NCBI GenBank assembly: GCA_019356535.1 | Contig: CP037918.1 | Coordinates: 1,054,001-1,118,000, forward strand | DNA: 64,000 bases | From: Chromatiaceae bacterium | Lineage (GTDB): Bacteria > Pseudomonadota > Gammaproteobacteria > Chromatiales > Chromatiaceae | Direction: 5' to 3' | Shown: positions 23,608 through 32,909 of the stretch, piece after piece | How the letters are laid out: each line of letters begins with the position of its first letter | How positions within the stretch are numbered: position 1 is the stretch's first letter | Program-made: the position numbers and the translations under genes | The notes under the pieces: model-generated | Databases searched by the model: none | Seen by the model: the letters and a program-made list of their open reading frames with translations, nothing else | Told to the model about the DNA's origin: nothing

Positions 23608-25521
23608 ATGACTGCTGCTGCACAGAAGGAGACACGGGAGTTCCAGGCTGAGGTCAGCCAGGTGCTCAACCTGGTGATCCGCTCGCTCTATTCCAACAAG
23701 GAGATCTTCCTGCGCGAGTTGATCTCCAATGCCTCGGACGCCGCCGAGAAGCTGCGTTTCGAGGCTCTGGGCAACGATGCCCTGTATGAGGACGATCCGA
23801 ACCTGCGTATCCGCATCGAGGTGGACCGCGAGGCGCGCACCATCACCATCGACGACAACGGCATTGGCATGAGCCGCGATGAGGTGGTGGGGAACATCGG
23901 CAGCATCGCCAGCTCGGGCACCCGCAAGTTCCTCGAGCAGCTCTCGGGCGACCAGGCCAAGGACAGCGCCTTGATCGGCCAGTTCGGGGTGGGTTTCTAC
24001 TCGGCCTTCATCGTCGCCGACCGGGTGACCCTGGAGACTCGCCGCGCCGGTCTGCCCGCGGACCAGGGGGTGCGCTGGGAGTCTACCGGCGAGGGCAGCT
24101 ACACGCTGGAGACCATCGACAAGCCGGCTCGCGGCACCCGCATCACCCTGCACCTGCGCGAGGAGGACGCCGAGTTCGCCGATCCCTGGAGGCTGCGTGG
24201 CATCATCAACAAGTTCTCCGATCACGTCGCCATCCCCATCGAGATGCGCAAGGAGGCGGTCGGCGAGGAAGAGGACGACAAGGATAAGGACAAGGCCCCC
24301 GAGTGGGAGCAGGTCAACAAGGGCACGGCGTTGTGGCTGCGCAACAAGTCCGAGGTCAGCGAAGAAGAGTACAAGGACTTCTACAAGTACCTTACCCACG
24401 ACTTCGACGAGCCGCTGGCCTGGACCCACAACCGGGTGGAGGGCAAGCAGGAGTACAGCACGCTGCTCTACATTCCGAAGCATGCCCCCTTCGACCTGTG
24501 GGACCGCGAGCAGAAGCATGGGGTCAAGCTGTACGTGCGCCGGGTCTTCATCATGGACGAGGCGGACAAGCTGATGCCCCACTACCTGCGCTTCGTGAAG
24601 GGCGTGGTCGACTCGTCCGACTTGCCGCTGAATGTCTCGCGCGAGCTGTTGCAGAGTGACCGGCGCATCGACAGCATCCGCTCGGCCAATACCAAGCGCA
24701 TCCTCAACCTGCTCGAGAAAATGGCCAAGGACGAGCCGGAAAAGTACGCCACCTTCTGGAAGGAATTCGGCAAGGTGATGAAGGAAGGCCCGGCCGAGGA
24801 CTTCGCCAACCGCGAGAAGATTGCCTCGTTGCTGCGCTTCCACTCGACGAAGGCCGAGGGCGACGAGCCGACGGTGTCGCTGGATGCCTATCTCGAGCGC
24901 ATGCCCGAGAAGCAGGAGAAGATCTACTATCTCACGGCCGACACCCTGGCCGCGGCGCGCAACAGCCCGCATCTCGAGGTGTTCAAGAAGAAGGACATCG
25001 AGGTGTTGCTGCTCACCGACCGGGTGGACGAGTGGCTGGTCTCGCACCTCACCGAATACAAGGGCAAGTCCCTGCAATCGGTGGCCAAGGGAGAACTGGA
25101 TCTGGGCGAGCTCGAGGACAAGGCAGACCGCGAAAAGGCCGAGAAGGCTGCCGAAGAGCACAAGGACCTCATCGAGCGCATCGAGAAGGTGCTGGGTGAT
25201 GCGGTTAAGGATGTACGCGCCTCGACCCGGCTCACCGAGTCACCCGCCTGCCTGGTGGTCGACCAGTACGAGATGAGCCAGAACCTGGCACGGGTGCTCA
25301 AGCAGCTCGGGCAGGATGCGCCCATGCCCAAGCCCATCCTCGAGCTGAATCTCGAGCACCCGCTGCTCGAGCGCCTGGAGAAGGAGGCTGACGAAGAGAA
25401 GTTTGCCGACCTCACCCGGCTGATCTTCGAACAGGCCATGCTCGCCGAGGGCGGTCAGCTCGACGACCCGGCCAGTTTTGTGCATCGGCTCAACCGGCTG
25501 ATCCTCGACATGCAGGGGTGA
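23608..25521 (+). CDS. htpG: Chaperone HtpG (Hsp90)
   Basis: Cytoplasmic ATP-dependent chaperone; 637 aa. The GHKL ATPase motifs are [20 protein letters not shown] (catalytic Glu and Asn), [30 protein letters not shown] and GTRITLHL. The middle domain has [12 protein letters not shown] and [11 protein letters not shown], and the dimer domain ends [20 protein letters not shown]. The ATG at 23608 follows AGAGGACC; the frame stays open upstream but that part is the promoter. Confidence 0.98.
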   Translation: MTAAAQKETREFQAEVSQVLNLVIRSLYSNKEIFLRELISNASDAAEKLRFEALGNDALYEDDPNLRIRIEVDREARTITIDDNGIGMSRDEVVGNIGSIASSGTRKFLEQLSGDQAKDSALIGQFGVGFYSAFIVADRVTLETRRAGLPADQGVRWESTGEGSYTLETIDKPARGTRITLHLREEDAEFADPWRLRGIINKFSDHVAIPIEMRKEAVGEEEDDKDKDKAPEWEQVNKGTALWLRNKSEVSEEEYKDFYKYLTHDFDEPLAWTHNRVEGKQEYSTLLYIPKHAPFDLWDREQKHGVKLYVRRVFIMDEADKLMPHYLRFVKGVVDSSDLPLNVSRELLQSDRRIDSIRSANTKRILNLLEKMAKDEPEKYATFWKEFGKVMKEGPAEDFANREKIASLLRFHSTKAEGDEPTVSLDAYLERMPEKQEKIYYLTADTLAAARNSPHLEVFKKKDIEVLLLTDRVDEWLVSHLTEYKGKSLQSVAKGELDLGELEDKADREKAEKAAEEHKDLIERIEKVLGDAVKDVRASTRLTESPACLVVDQYEMSQNLARVLKQLGQDAPMPKPILELNLEHPLLERLEKEADEEKFADLTRLIFEQAMLAEGGQLDDPASFVHRLNRLILDMQG

Positions 25522-25529
25522 AGGGCGAT

Positions 25530-25606
25530 GTCGGTCTGAAGACCGACCTGCAGGGGCTGTGGTTCTCCCCCGGCCCCATGGGGCGCAGGTCGGACTTCAG
25601 TCCGAC
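25530..25606. repeat. Inverted pair of family-B palindromes
   Basis: GTCGGTCTGAAGACCGAC at 25530-25547 and GTCGGACTTCAGTCCGAC at 25589-25606 are the same 18-bp palindrome in opposite orientations, about 41 bp apart. Paired inverted units recall BIME-type arrangements of REP elements. Confidence 0.75.
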
Positions 25607-25690
25607 ACCTCGCCGCTCAAGGGAAAGGCCGGGAAGGGGGATTCCGGGGGTGCTAGACTTTGACCTACCACTTTCCACTCGGTTTTCCCT

Positions 25691-25927
25691 GTGTCCGACG
25701 ACAACATCATTCCTTTCCCAGGCCAGCTCAAGGATGCTATCGACGACGAGCGTTGGCAGCAGCTTCAGGGCGAGTTTTACCTGAATTGTTTCCAGGCCCA
25801 GCACGGGCGGCCGCCGCAGGATCCCGATGAACTGGGTGGCTGGCTGCGCGAGGCGCGACTCTATGCCGATACCAGCAATCCCTTTTTTCGCGGCTGGCTG
25901 GTGCGGCGTCTGAGCGAGGGCCTGTGA
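25691..25927 (+). CDS. Short hypothetical protein
   Basis: 78 aa, GTG start, soluble. It opens SDDNIIPFPGQLKDAIDDE and ends FFRGWLVRRLSEGL. The NIIPFP start is seen on several small proteins of unknown role in Gammaproteobacteria. The start has no strong ribosome site (TTTCCCT precedes it). It ends 13 bp from the convergent GGDEF-EAL gene. Confidence 0.6.
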   Translation: MSDDNIIPFPGQLKDAIDDERWQQLQGEFYLNCFQAQHGRPPQDPDELGGWLREARLYADTSNPFFRGWLVRRLSEGL

Positions 25928-25940
25928 GCCGCATGCCCCA

Positions 25941-28535
25941 TCAGGAGGCTTTGGATTTGGACGGGGACAGGCTGTCCGACAACTTGCTGTCGGCAGCGAG
26001 GTGCTGGGCGACCTGGCGTTCGAGCTCGGTGAGATGGTGCAGCACCTGGTCCTTGAGGCCTAGCAGTCTGGCGCACTGGTGTTTTGCCTGCGCCATCTGA
26101 CCGTTTTCAGTCAGGCGAACGATCTCGCTGCCAGCCTGGTGCACCGCGACGTGCACGGGATAGAGCGCCTGGAAGGCAGGAAGATGTCCGTAGTGTTGGC
26201 GTCCGTAGCTGTCATACCACTTGCCCAGCCGGCAGCAGTGGTGATCGGCCAGCTCGTCGTGCGGGAGCGTGAGGGACTCGCCTTCGGCGACCTGCAACAC
26301 TTGCTGAATCCAGTGCAGGTGATCGTGTTGTGCCGCCAGCAGGGGCAGGTCGTCCAGTTTCCATGGCGTATCGCACCAAAGCCGCCACAGTTCCGGTGTT
26401 TCCCATTGCGCGCTCCAGTCGTCGATCTGTTCGGCGGGCATCGGCCGGGCGATGCCGAAGCCTTGTGCCAGATCGCATCCCAGACGCATCAGCAGCACGC
26501 CCTGTTCGGGGGTCTCCACGCCTTCCGCTATCGGTGTCTGGCCGAACAGGCGCGCGAGCGTGATCATCGACTCGATGAGAATGCGATCGCCGCGGTCGTT
26601 GAGCATGTCCTGCACGAAGCTGCGGTCGATCTTCAGGCGATCGACCGGCAGATTCTTGAGATAGGCCAGGGAGGCATAGCCGACGCCGAAGTCGTCCAGC
26701 GCCACCGAGATGCCGCGACGATGGCAGGCTTCGATGACTCGGGTGGCCGCTTCGATGTCCGAGATGGCCGCGCTCTCGAGGATCTCGAACTCGAGGCATT
26801 CCGGCGGCAGGTCGGGATGGCGCTCCAGGATGGCATCGAGTTGTTCGAGAAAGTCGGGTGAGAGCAGGTGTGCCGGTGCGATGTTTATCGACAGGGTCCA
26901 GTCGCGTCCGGCCTGGTGCCATCGTACGAGCTGCCGGCAAGCCTCGCCGATGGCGAAACACCCCAGCATGCTGGCCAGTTCTTTGCTTTGCATCCATGGC
27001 AGGAAGTGCGCCGGTAACAGCACCCCCCGTTCCGGATGATGCCAGCGGGCCAGTCCTTCGAATCCCAGGATGCGTCCCGCGCGCATGTCGACCTTGGGTT
27101 GATAGTGCAGGTGAAACTCCTGGTTGAGCAGGGCCTGCATGATGACCTCGCCGTGCTGATGCATGGCCAGGCGTTGCTGCTGTTCCCGTACATCGAATAG
27201 TCGATAGCAGTTGCGTCCAGCGAGCTTGGCCTGGTACATGGCCTTGTCGGCATGGCGCAGCAGGGTGTCGGCATCGGTTTCTTCCAGCAGCGGGTAGAGG
27301 GTGTAGCCGAGGCTGGCAGAGATACGGACCTCCTGACCTTCGATCTCGAATGGCTGGGATAGCTGCTCGATGAGCCGATCGAAGATCTTTTCTGCGTGGT
27401 TTATGTTGTCCAGGTCATCGAGAATGATGACGAATTCGTCGCCTCCCAGCCGTGCCAGGGTGTCGCTGGCGCGCAGAGCTTCTTGCATGCGTTGGGCAGC
27501 GGCGCACAGCAGCTTGTCGCCGGCAGCATGGCCGAGGTGATCGTTGACTGGTTTGAATTCGTCGAGATCGACGAGCGCCACGGCGAGCAGCTTCTCGTGC
27601 CGGTCGGCTTGTGCAAGCAACCAGCCCAGGCGTTCGCTCAGCAAGGATCGGTTGGGCAGTCCGGTCAGCACGTCATGGGTGGCGCGCCAGGCGACTTCCT
27701 GTTCCAGGGCGTGCAGGTCGCTGATGTCGCGTAGCACCATCACCCGGCCCATGAGCTCGCCGCTGGAGGCAGTGATGTCCTGAATGTTGAATTGCACTGT
27801 GATGATCGACTGGTCCGGGCGCTGAAGGCACGCGGTGCCATCGGTGTTGCGCGAGATGTCGATTGGTTCGGCATTCCGGATGGCGGCAGCGTCCATGCCG
27901 ATGTAGACCGAATACAGATGCAGGATCTCGTGGAGAGGGTGCCCGATCAAGTGTTTTCGCGGATTCCCCAGGAGCTGTTCGGCTGCGGGATTGGCCTCCT
28001 GTATCCGGCCTTCAGTGTCGGTGGTGATGACAGCATCGCCTATGGCCAGCAAGGTCTCGCGGTGTAGGTCGGCCTCTCTGGCGAGTTGTGTTTGCACGGC
28101 TTGCAGCTGGGCATACTGGTGACAGCCCAGCAATGCCATGCCAAGCTTGCCGGCAATCTGGCCGATCTCGTGGCACATCGACTCTTCGAGCTGTCTGCCG
28201 CGAAGCAGCACCAGGACGCCGAAGCTGGGAACCTGCCAGGCATGGCTCCAGTAGTGACCGGTTCTGCAGACGAGCCAAGGGGGGTGCTTCTGTTTGATGA
28301 GCTTCCTGGCTGTCTGCAGCTGTCCATCTGTTTGCGCATGCCGGGGCAAGTGGAATGCCGGTTCGAGGATGTCGCCGTTATCGTGTTGTTCGAACAAGGT
28401 GATGGCACGACCACCCAAGCGCCGTAGCATCAGTGGCAGGCAGGCGTTCAGCATGTCCTGCTGATCCAGGCTGGAACCGATGGCCATGGATAGCTCGTGC
28501 AGAATAACCAGCTCGTAGAGACGGTCATTGTTCAT
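25941..28535 (-). CDS. GGDEF-EAL cyclic-di-GMP protein with PAS and C-terminal CZB zinc-sensing domain
   Basis: 864 aa, no membrane segment. An N-terminal GAF-like region (1-150) precedes a PAS domain (about 165-280: LLAIGDAVITTDTEGRIQEA). GGDEF follows at 295-450 with an intact RLGGDEFVIIL active site, so cyclase activity is possible. EAL is at 465-715 with EGL in place of EAL (GFEGLARWHHPERG) but intact NIAPAHL, ALDDFGVGYASL and IAEGVETPEQ. The last 120 residues match the CZB fold: HWIQQVLQ, HHCCRLGKWY, HVAVHQAG, as in DgcZ, where zinc inhibits the cyclase. The FIST gene overlaps its start by four bases, so sensing and turnover are coupled. Confidence 0.88.
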   Translation of the reverse strand: MNNDRLYELVILHELSMAIGSSLDQQDMLNACLPLMLRRLGGRAITLFEQHDNGDILEPAFHLPRHAQTDGQLQTARKLIKQKHPPWLVCRTGHYWSHAWQVPSFGVLVLLRGRQLEESMCHEIGQIAGKLGMALLGCHQYAQLQAVQTQLAREADLHRETLLAIGDAVITTDTEGRIQEANPAAEQLLGNPRKHLIGHPLHEILHLYSVYIGMDAAAIRNAEPIDISRNTDGTACLQRPDQSIITVQFNIQDITASSGELMGRVMVLRDISDLHALEQEVAWRATHDVLTGLPNRSLLSERLGWLLAQADRHEKLLAVALVDLDEFKPVNDHLGHAAGDKLLCAAAQRMQEALRASDTLARLGGDEFVIILDDLDNINHAEKIFDRLIEQLSQPFEIEGQEVRISASLGYTLYPLLEETDADTLLRHADKAMYQAKLAGRNCYRLFDVREQQQRLAMHQHGEVIMQALLNQEFHLHYQPKVDMRAGRILGFEGLARWHHPERGVLLPAHFLPWMQSKELASMLGCFAIGEACRQLVRWHQAGRDWTLSINIAPAHLLSPDFLEQLDAILERHPDLPPECLEFEILESAAISDIEAATRVIEACHRRGISVALDDFGVGYASLAYLKNLPVDRLKIDRSFVQDMLNDRGDRILIESMITLARLFGQTPIAEGVETPEQGVLLMRLGCDLAQGFGIARPMPAEQIDDWSAQWETPELWRLWCDTPWKLDDLPLLAAQHDHLHWIQQVLQVAEGESLTLPHDELADHHCCRLGKWYDSYGRQHYGHLPAFQALYPVHVAVHQAGSEIVRLTENGQMAQAKHQCARLLGLKDQVLHHLTELERQVAQHLAADSKLSDSLSPSKSKAS

Positions 28536-29632
28536 TCGAGAACTCCCACGACCACAGTCTTGTTGTAGAACTCCAGGTAGTCGTCGCCGTGATTGGCGAT
28601 CTCCCCGATCGTCAGTGCGCCCAGCATCGGCAGGCCGGGCTGGGCAAAGGCTGTCAGTTCATGTTCGAAACGGTCATCCAGGAACAAGGCACGCGATATA
28701 CAGTCCATGACCAGTTGGCAGCGCCCTGGTGTGCTGCCGGCTGTCGCCTGTGCGCGCTGGCGGGCTTCCGAGGCGGCATCGAGCAGGTGCTGTTCCTTGC
28801 CGTGCATGATGTGGATATGACTGCCTGCCGGAATGTCGCCCAGGCAGAGAATATCGTCCCCGTCCAACATATAGGGGTCGCGGACGACCATTTCGGTATC
28901 CAGTCGGGCGATGCCGAACGGGTAGGTGGGGGCCAACAAGGGGAAATTTTTCTCGTCAATCTCCGTGCCGGTGTATTCGAGCAGGTGTTGACAGTACACC
29001 TCTCGCGCCGGTTTCCAGTCGAGCGTGATCAGGCGGCCGTCACGTGATTCGGTGACCTTGATGGGTTTTGATATGGGCTGCCAGCCATGGGCGACCCCGA
29101 TATGTGACTGGATACCTTCGGCAAAGCACAGTAGGGCGGCGTTTCGGGATACGCCTTGATTGCTGAGGATACAGTCATGGTTTTTCAGGTCCCAGCTGCC
29201 GCATCCACCGCCGAGATAATGAACGTCCAGCGCAAAGGTGTTGAAGATCTTGTCCATCAGTGCCCCGATTCTGGGGGCCAGTCCGTCTATCAGGACAAAC
29301 AGTGTCCCCTTGTCGGTTGTGTCGAGAGCACACAGATCCCGTTCTGTCAGATTGTCCAGTGGTTCGATCAGGCAGTATTCCGCCGGCGCGGGGAGGCCGA
29401 ACAGCAGGTGCCCCTGGCGATACATTTGGCCATTGTGGATGACAGCGGGAAAGATGCCGCCGAACAGCGGTTTGCGGGCGGCCTTCAGCAGTGGGGTGAG
29501 CGCCGATACCGGGTGGTTGTTGCCCGAAGGCAGCATGACCATGATCGCGCCGATGTCGGGATCTTCTTCGAGACGTTGAAGCGATTGTTGAAATAATTCG
29601 AGACTCGAAGAAGTATCAAAAAGTATTCGCAT
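28532..29632 (-). CDS. FIST sensory domain protein
   Basis: 366 aa, soluble. The FIST N-domain covers about 30-210 (FGGIFPAVIHNGQMYRQG; HYLGGGCGSW; IGVAHGWQPISKPIKVTE) and the FIST C-domain 220-355 (FPFGIARL-type and GALTIGEIANHG). FIST domains are thought to bind small ligands such as amino acids. No output domain is fused; the output is presumably the GGDEF-EAL-CZB protein encoded in the overlapping next gene. Confidence 0.87.
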   Translation of the reverse strand: MRILFDTSSSLELFQQSLQRLEEDPDIGAIMVMLPSGNNHPVSALTPLLKAARKPLFGGIFPAVIHNGQMYRQGHLLFGLPAPAEYCLIEPLDNLTERDLCALDTTDKGTLFVLIDGLAPRIGALMDKIFNTFALDVHYLGGGCGSWDLKNHDCILSNQGVSRNAALLCFAEGIQSHIGVAHGWQPISKPIKVTESRDGRLITLDWKPAREVYCQHLLEYTGTEIDEKNFPLLAPTYPFGIARLDTEMVVRDPYMLDGDDILCLGDIPAGSHIHIMHGKEQHLLDAASEARQRAQATAGSTPGRCQLVMDCISRALFLDDRFEHELTAFAQPGLPMLGALTIGEIANHGDDYLEFYNKTVVVGVLE

Positions 29633-30186
29633 CCTTTCTCCCGCAGCTGAGATGGATTATCTTTTAGCGTCAGGAGACTATAGCCATTGCGCTGGCGGGT
29701 AAACGTCATCCTGACAAAGATACTCCGGTCCTTTGGCAGTAAAGTCAATCAACTTCCTGAGCCCATACGCCTCTGAGAAATCGTACCGGCCTCTTTCCCC
29801 GTGGACTGTGGCGCAACAGGGATGACAGGGTAGTCGGCCCCGTTACGCAAAAGTTGAGCGTTGCTCGCCGGTCTTTGGGAAAACTCCGAAAAAGGGCACA
29901 TTCTCCTCCCCCGCTAAATGGGGAAGGTTGGGAGGAGGCTTTCGAACAAGGACATCTGCCCCTTCCTGACGCCCGAAGAACACGAGTTCCCGTCGTTAGT
30001 CCATGATCGACACCTCTTTCCACGGTATCCGAACCCCTTTCGTTGAAAGCAGTGCGGATAGTGTCAACCATGTCTCCGAACGCCTGTCGGCTATCTGTCC
30101 GGGCTGAACACTTCGCAAGCGGGGAGAACTTGTTCGGAGATTCTTCAGCGTAGGCCGGTCTTCAGGCCGACAGGAAGGGCTGGAGG
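29633..30186. other. Intergenic region between the FIST gene and the malate synthase remnant
   Basis: About 550 bp without a supported gene. It holds a family-A palindrome (29903-29938), a family-B repeat (30154-30171) and, on the minus strand, a possible FIST-gene -10 box TATAGT (29677-29682). Open frames here have no recognisable product. It may be the deleted 3' part of the adjacent malate synthase gene replaced by other DNA. Confidence 0.45.
30154..30171. repeat. Family-B repeat at the truncated end of malate synthase
   Basis: GCCGGTCTTCAGGCCGAC, preceded by GTAG. It lies 15-20 bp past the last codons that match malate synthase G, so it marks the breakpoint. Confidence 0.7.
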
Positions 30187-31380
30187 GAAAATTGATAATC
30201 GTTTTCCAGTCTTCGTAGGCGTCTATCCAGGTCTGCTTTTTCATGTCGACCTTGCGCACCACGCGGCCGCCCAGTCGGTTGGTGTGGATCTCGTCGCCGG
30301 TGCGGTCGAGAAAGCCGGTGTTGATGTAGATCAGGCGTTTGCGCGCGGCATGGATGCAGGCCTCGAGGTTGAGTGCGGTGCGCCGTTCCTCGTCCATCAG
30401 GCCCAGCTTGAGGGTGTGGCGTGGCATCGCCAGGGCTTCTTCCATCGCGGCGAACAGCTCGCAGGTGAAGGCGACCTCCTCGGACCCGTGCATCTTGGGT
30501 TTCACGATGTACACCGAGTCGGTCTTGCTGTTGCGCCAGCGCCCCAGGCCGTTGAGGTCGTGTAAAGCGATCAGGCTGGTGACGAAGGCGTCCAACAGTC
30601 CCTCGAACACCTCCCAGCTCGCCGTGTCGCGCTGGCCGACCGGATGCCGGGGATCGAGACACAGCTCGATGTGCAGGTTGTGGTGGCGCAGCAGCACCAC
30701 CTCGGGCGAGGCCGGGTCGCCCCGCCAGCCGCGAAACGCCTCGGGTGTGACCAGCGTATGTGTCCCCCGTGCGCTGTGCGCGACCAGGCGGCCATCGCGT
30801 ACCTGCCAGGCGGTGATCTCGCGATGCGAGGCGCCACGCAGGGGCAGGTGACGGTCGAGGAAATCGGCCGCCCAGGCGACCACGGCTTCGGCGCGTTCAG
30901 GGTCGATGTCGGTGCCCTGACGGGTCGGGGGCTCGGGCAACATGTCGCCGCCGTAGAGGGTGTCGTAGAGTGACCTCCAACGCGCGTTCGCGGCATTGAT
31001 GGCATAGCGTGCATTGTCCAGTGGCACCACTAGCTGCGGAGCGCAATGTGCGCGATTTCCGGATCGACGCCGGTGGTGGTGATCCGGAAATCGGGTACTT
31101 CAGGGGCCAGGTAATCGGTCTCGCGCAGGAAGGCCTCATAGCCTGGGTCGTCGGGAGCGTGTCGCAGGTGCCAGTCTTCGATGCGCCGTTGCAGCCAGTC
31201 GCGGCGCGCCAGCAGGGCCCGGTTGCGCGGGGTGACGCGTTGAATGATATCGGCCAGCGCCTGCCAGATCCCTTCCGGGGCCAGGCCCAGCGGGGGCAGG
31301 ACCTCGTCGTTCAGCAAGGCATGCAGCAAGGGGTCGATGTGCAGCCCCGCCTGGTGTACGGAGTCTTTGCGTAGGGACAT
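30187..31380 (-). pseudogene. glcB: Decayed malate synthase G
   Basis: An intact family would make malate from glyoxylate and acetyl-CoA in about 720 aa. Here the first 116 codons read as the MSG N-terminus (NRALLARRDWLQRRIEDW, VDPEIAHIAL) and hit TAG at 31030-31032. Shifting frame by one base gives PQLVVPLDNARYAINAANAR, the expected continuation, so one G was probably lost near 31036. About 120 residues are missing after HPVGQRDTA, including the catalytic-core GRSLLFIRN segment. The match then resumes at FEGLLDAFVTSLIALHDL and KMHGSEEVAFTCELFAAMEE, and stops after AYEDWKTIIN, losing some 190 C-terminal residues including the catalytic Asp region. The ribosome site GGAGG is still intact. Confidence 0.92.
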
Positions 31381-31429
31381 GTTGCGCCTCCGCCTGATCG
31401 TTTTGGCTTCAGCCTAGTCCGCGGGTTGC

Positions 31430-31460
31430 CCCCGCGCATTGTTTTTTCCAATGCGCGGGG
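31430..31460 (-). terminator. Perfect 12-bp hairpin after the LysR gene
   Basis: CCCCGCGCATTG and CAATGCGCGGGG flank a 7-base loop. It begins 8 bp after the LysR stop and separates it from the malate synthase remnant. No T-run follows on the minus strand, so it may stabilise the 3' end instead of terminating. Confidence 0.55.
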
Positions 31461-31467
31461 AGGGGGT

Positions 31468-32427
31468 TCAGCAGTTGGCGCAGCGGCTCACGTCGGAGGG
31501 GTCGCGGTCTTCGTAGAACTCGCGCAGCATGTCGATATAACGCACCGCGGCCGGCGACAGGAACTTGCCGCGTCGTGAGACGATGCCGTAGGAGCGGGTG
31601 GGGAAGTACTTGCCCAGCGGCTTGACCGCCAGGCGTTCGCGGTCGGCCTCTGTGAGGCAGACGTCGGTGACAATGGAGATGCCCATGTCCAGCTCGACGT
31701 ATTTCTTGATGACCTCCCAGCCGCCGGCCTCCAGGGCCACCTTGAACTGCAGGTCATGCTGCTGAAACACCAGCTCGACGATGCGCCAGGTCGAGAGGTG
31801 ACGCGGCGGCAGGATCAGGCCATATTCGGCGATGTCCTCCAGGCCGATCTTGTCCCGGTCGGCCAGGGGGTGACTGCGCGCAGTGATCAGGGCTGGGTAA
31901 TAGGTCACGATGGGTTCATAGCGGATGTCGTCAGGGACCTCGAGCATGGAGCCCACGGCGAAGTCCACCTGGTCGGCGCGGATCATGGACAGGCCGTCGC
32001 GCCCGGTGACGTTGTGCAGCTTGAGGCTGATGCCGGGGTACTGGTCGGCAAACTGCTTGGTGGCGTCGGGTAGCACGTAGAGGATGGTGGACTCGCCGGC
32101 GGCGATGTTCAGCTCCCCTTTCTGCAGGTTGCCCATGTGGGCATGAAAGGATTCCTGCAGGCCATCGATGGCCTCGACCAGCGGGCTGGCCAGGCGATAG
32201 AGCACCTCACCCTCGGGGGTGAGGCTGATCTTCGGCCCCCGGCGTTCGAACACCGTGATCTCCATTTCGCGTTCCAGGGCCTGGATCTGCAAGGTGACCG
32301 AGGGCTGGCTGAGGAACAGATTTTCTGCTGCCTCGGTGATGCTGCCGCATTGCGCGGCATGACAGAAGGCGCGCAATTGCTTGAGTCGGTTCTGCTTGTA
32401 GTAGGGCGTCTTGAGTTTGTTGCTCAT
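31468..32427 (-). CDS. LysR-type transcriptional regulator
   Basis: 319 aa. The winged helix-turn-helix is at about 14-75 (LKQLRAFCHAAQCGSITEAA, ENLFLSQPSVTLQIQALERE). The ligand-binding domain covers 100-300 (GELNIAAGESTILYVLPDAT; ELDMGISIVTDVCLTEADRE). It ends RCANC, with two cysteines that might respond to redox or metal. The nearest downstream gene in the same direction is the dead malate synthase; the divergent gene across a 482-bp gap is the zinc-type adenylate kinase. Targets and effector are unknown; the core resembles CysB-related regulators only loosely. Confidence 0.9.
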   Translation of the reverse strand: MSNKLKTPYYKQNRLKQLRAFCHAAQCGSITEAAENLFLSQPSVTLQIQALEREMEITVFERRGPKISLTPEGEVLYRLASPLVEAIDGLQESFHAHMGNLQKGELNIAAGESTILYVLPDATKQFADQYPGISLKLHNVTGRDGLSMIRADQVDFAVGSMLEVPDDIRYEPIVTYYPALITARSHPLADRDKIGLEDIAEYGLILPPRHLSTWRIVELVFQQHDLQFKVALEAGGWEVIKKYVELDMGISIVTDVCLTEADRERLAVKPLGKYFPTRSYGIVSRRGKFLSPAAVRYIDMLREFYEDRDPSDVSRCANC

Positions 32428-32909
32428 CGCCGGCTCGTGCTCCTTCTATTATTGGCTTGCAGAATGGTTGTTGGAGGAACGATTGGATATGTTAATGCTT
32501 TGGCTAGCATAGTCTCTTTTACACCAAATGGAAGGCCACGAGGTAACAGGAACGGTCAGTGTAGGGAAGAAAGTTCCCGTCTTGCCGCAGGGGGGCAGGT
32601 CGTTGTTTCTAAGGGGACTGCCAAGGATGAAGAGGCGACAAGAACAGGTTGCCGAACTGGAGCGCGACTGGGCCACGCCCCCCGCTGCGCCGACGTGAGG
32701 GGCGGCTAGACCGCCAAGGATGTGGAGGGTACAGTTCACCAGAGGGCGAGGCCATAGAATGTTGCTTGTTCAGCGGCCATATATTTTGCCTTGATAAATC
32801 CGCTGAATCGACCCATTTGGAGGGTCGAATGCCGGGTGCGCCGGCCCTGTGGCAGACTCGCCGCCACTCAATTGATTCCCTATATACTGATATTCTCAAG
32901 GAGCTAGCC
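32428..32909. other. Intergenic region between the LysR gene and adk
   Basis: 482 bp between divergent genes. The end near LysR is AT-rich (32450-32530), as expected for a promoter or LysR operator. The end near adk holds TTGATT (32872), TATACT (32883-32888) and TATTCT (32891). No convincing gene; a long plus-strand open frame joined to adk has no conserved residues before the adk ATG. Confidence 0.45.

Noticed and set aside
31020-31045. Programmed frameshift in malate synthase
   Set aside because: There is no slippery heptamer, and the gene also has a large internal deletion and a missing C-terminus, so loss of function is simpler.
32649-32909. N-terminal extension of the zinc-type adenylate kinase
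   Set aside because: The frame is open upstream but the residues are not conserved, and the ATG at 32910 has a perfect ribosome site and gives the standard kinase length.
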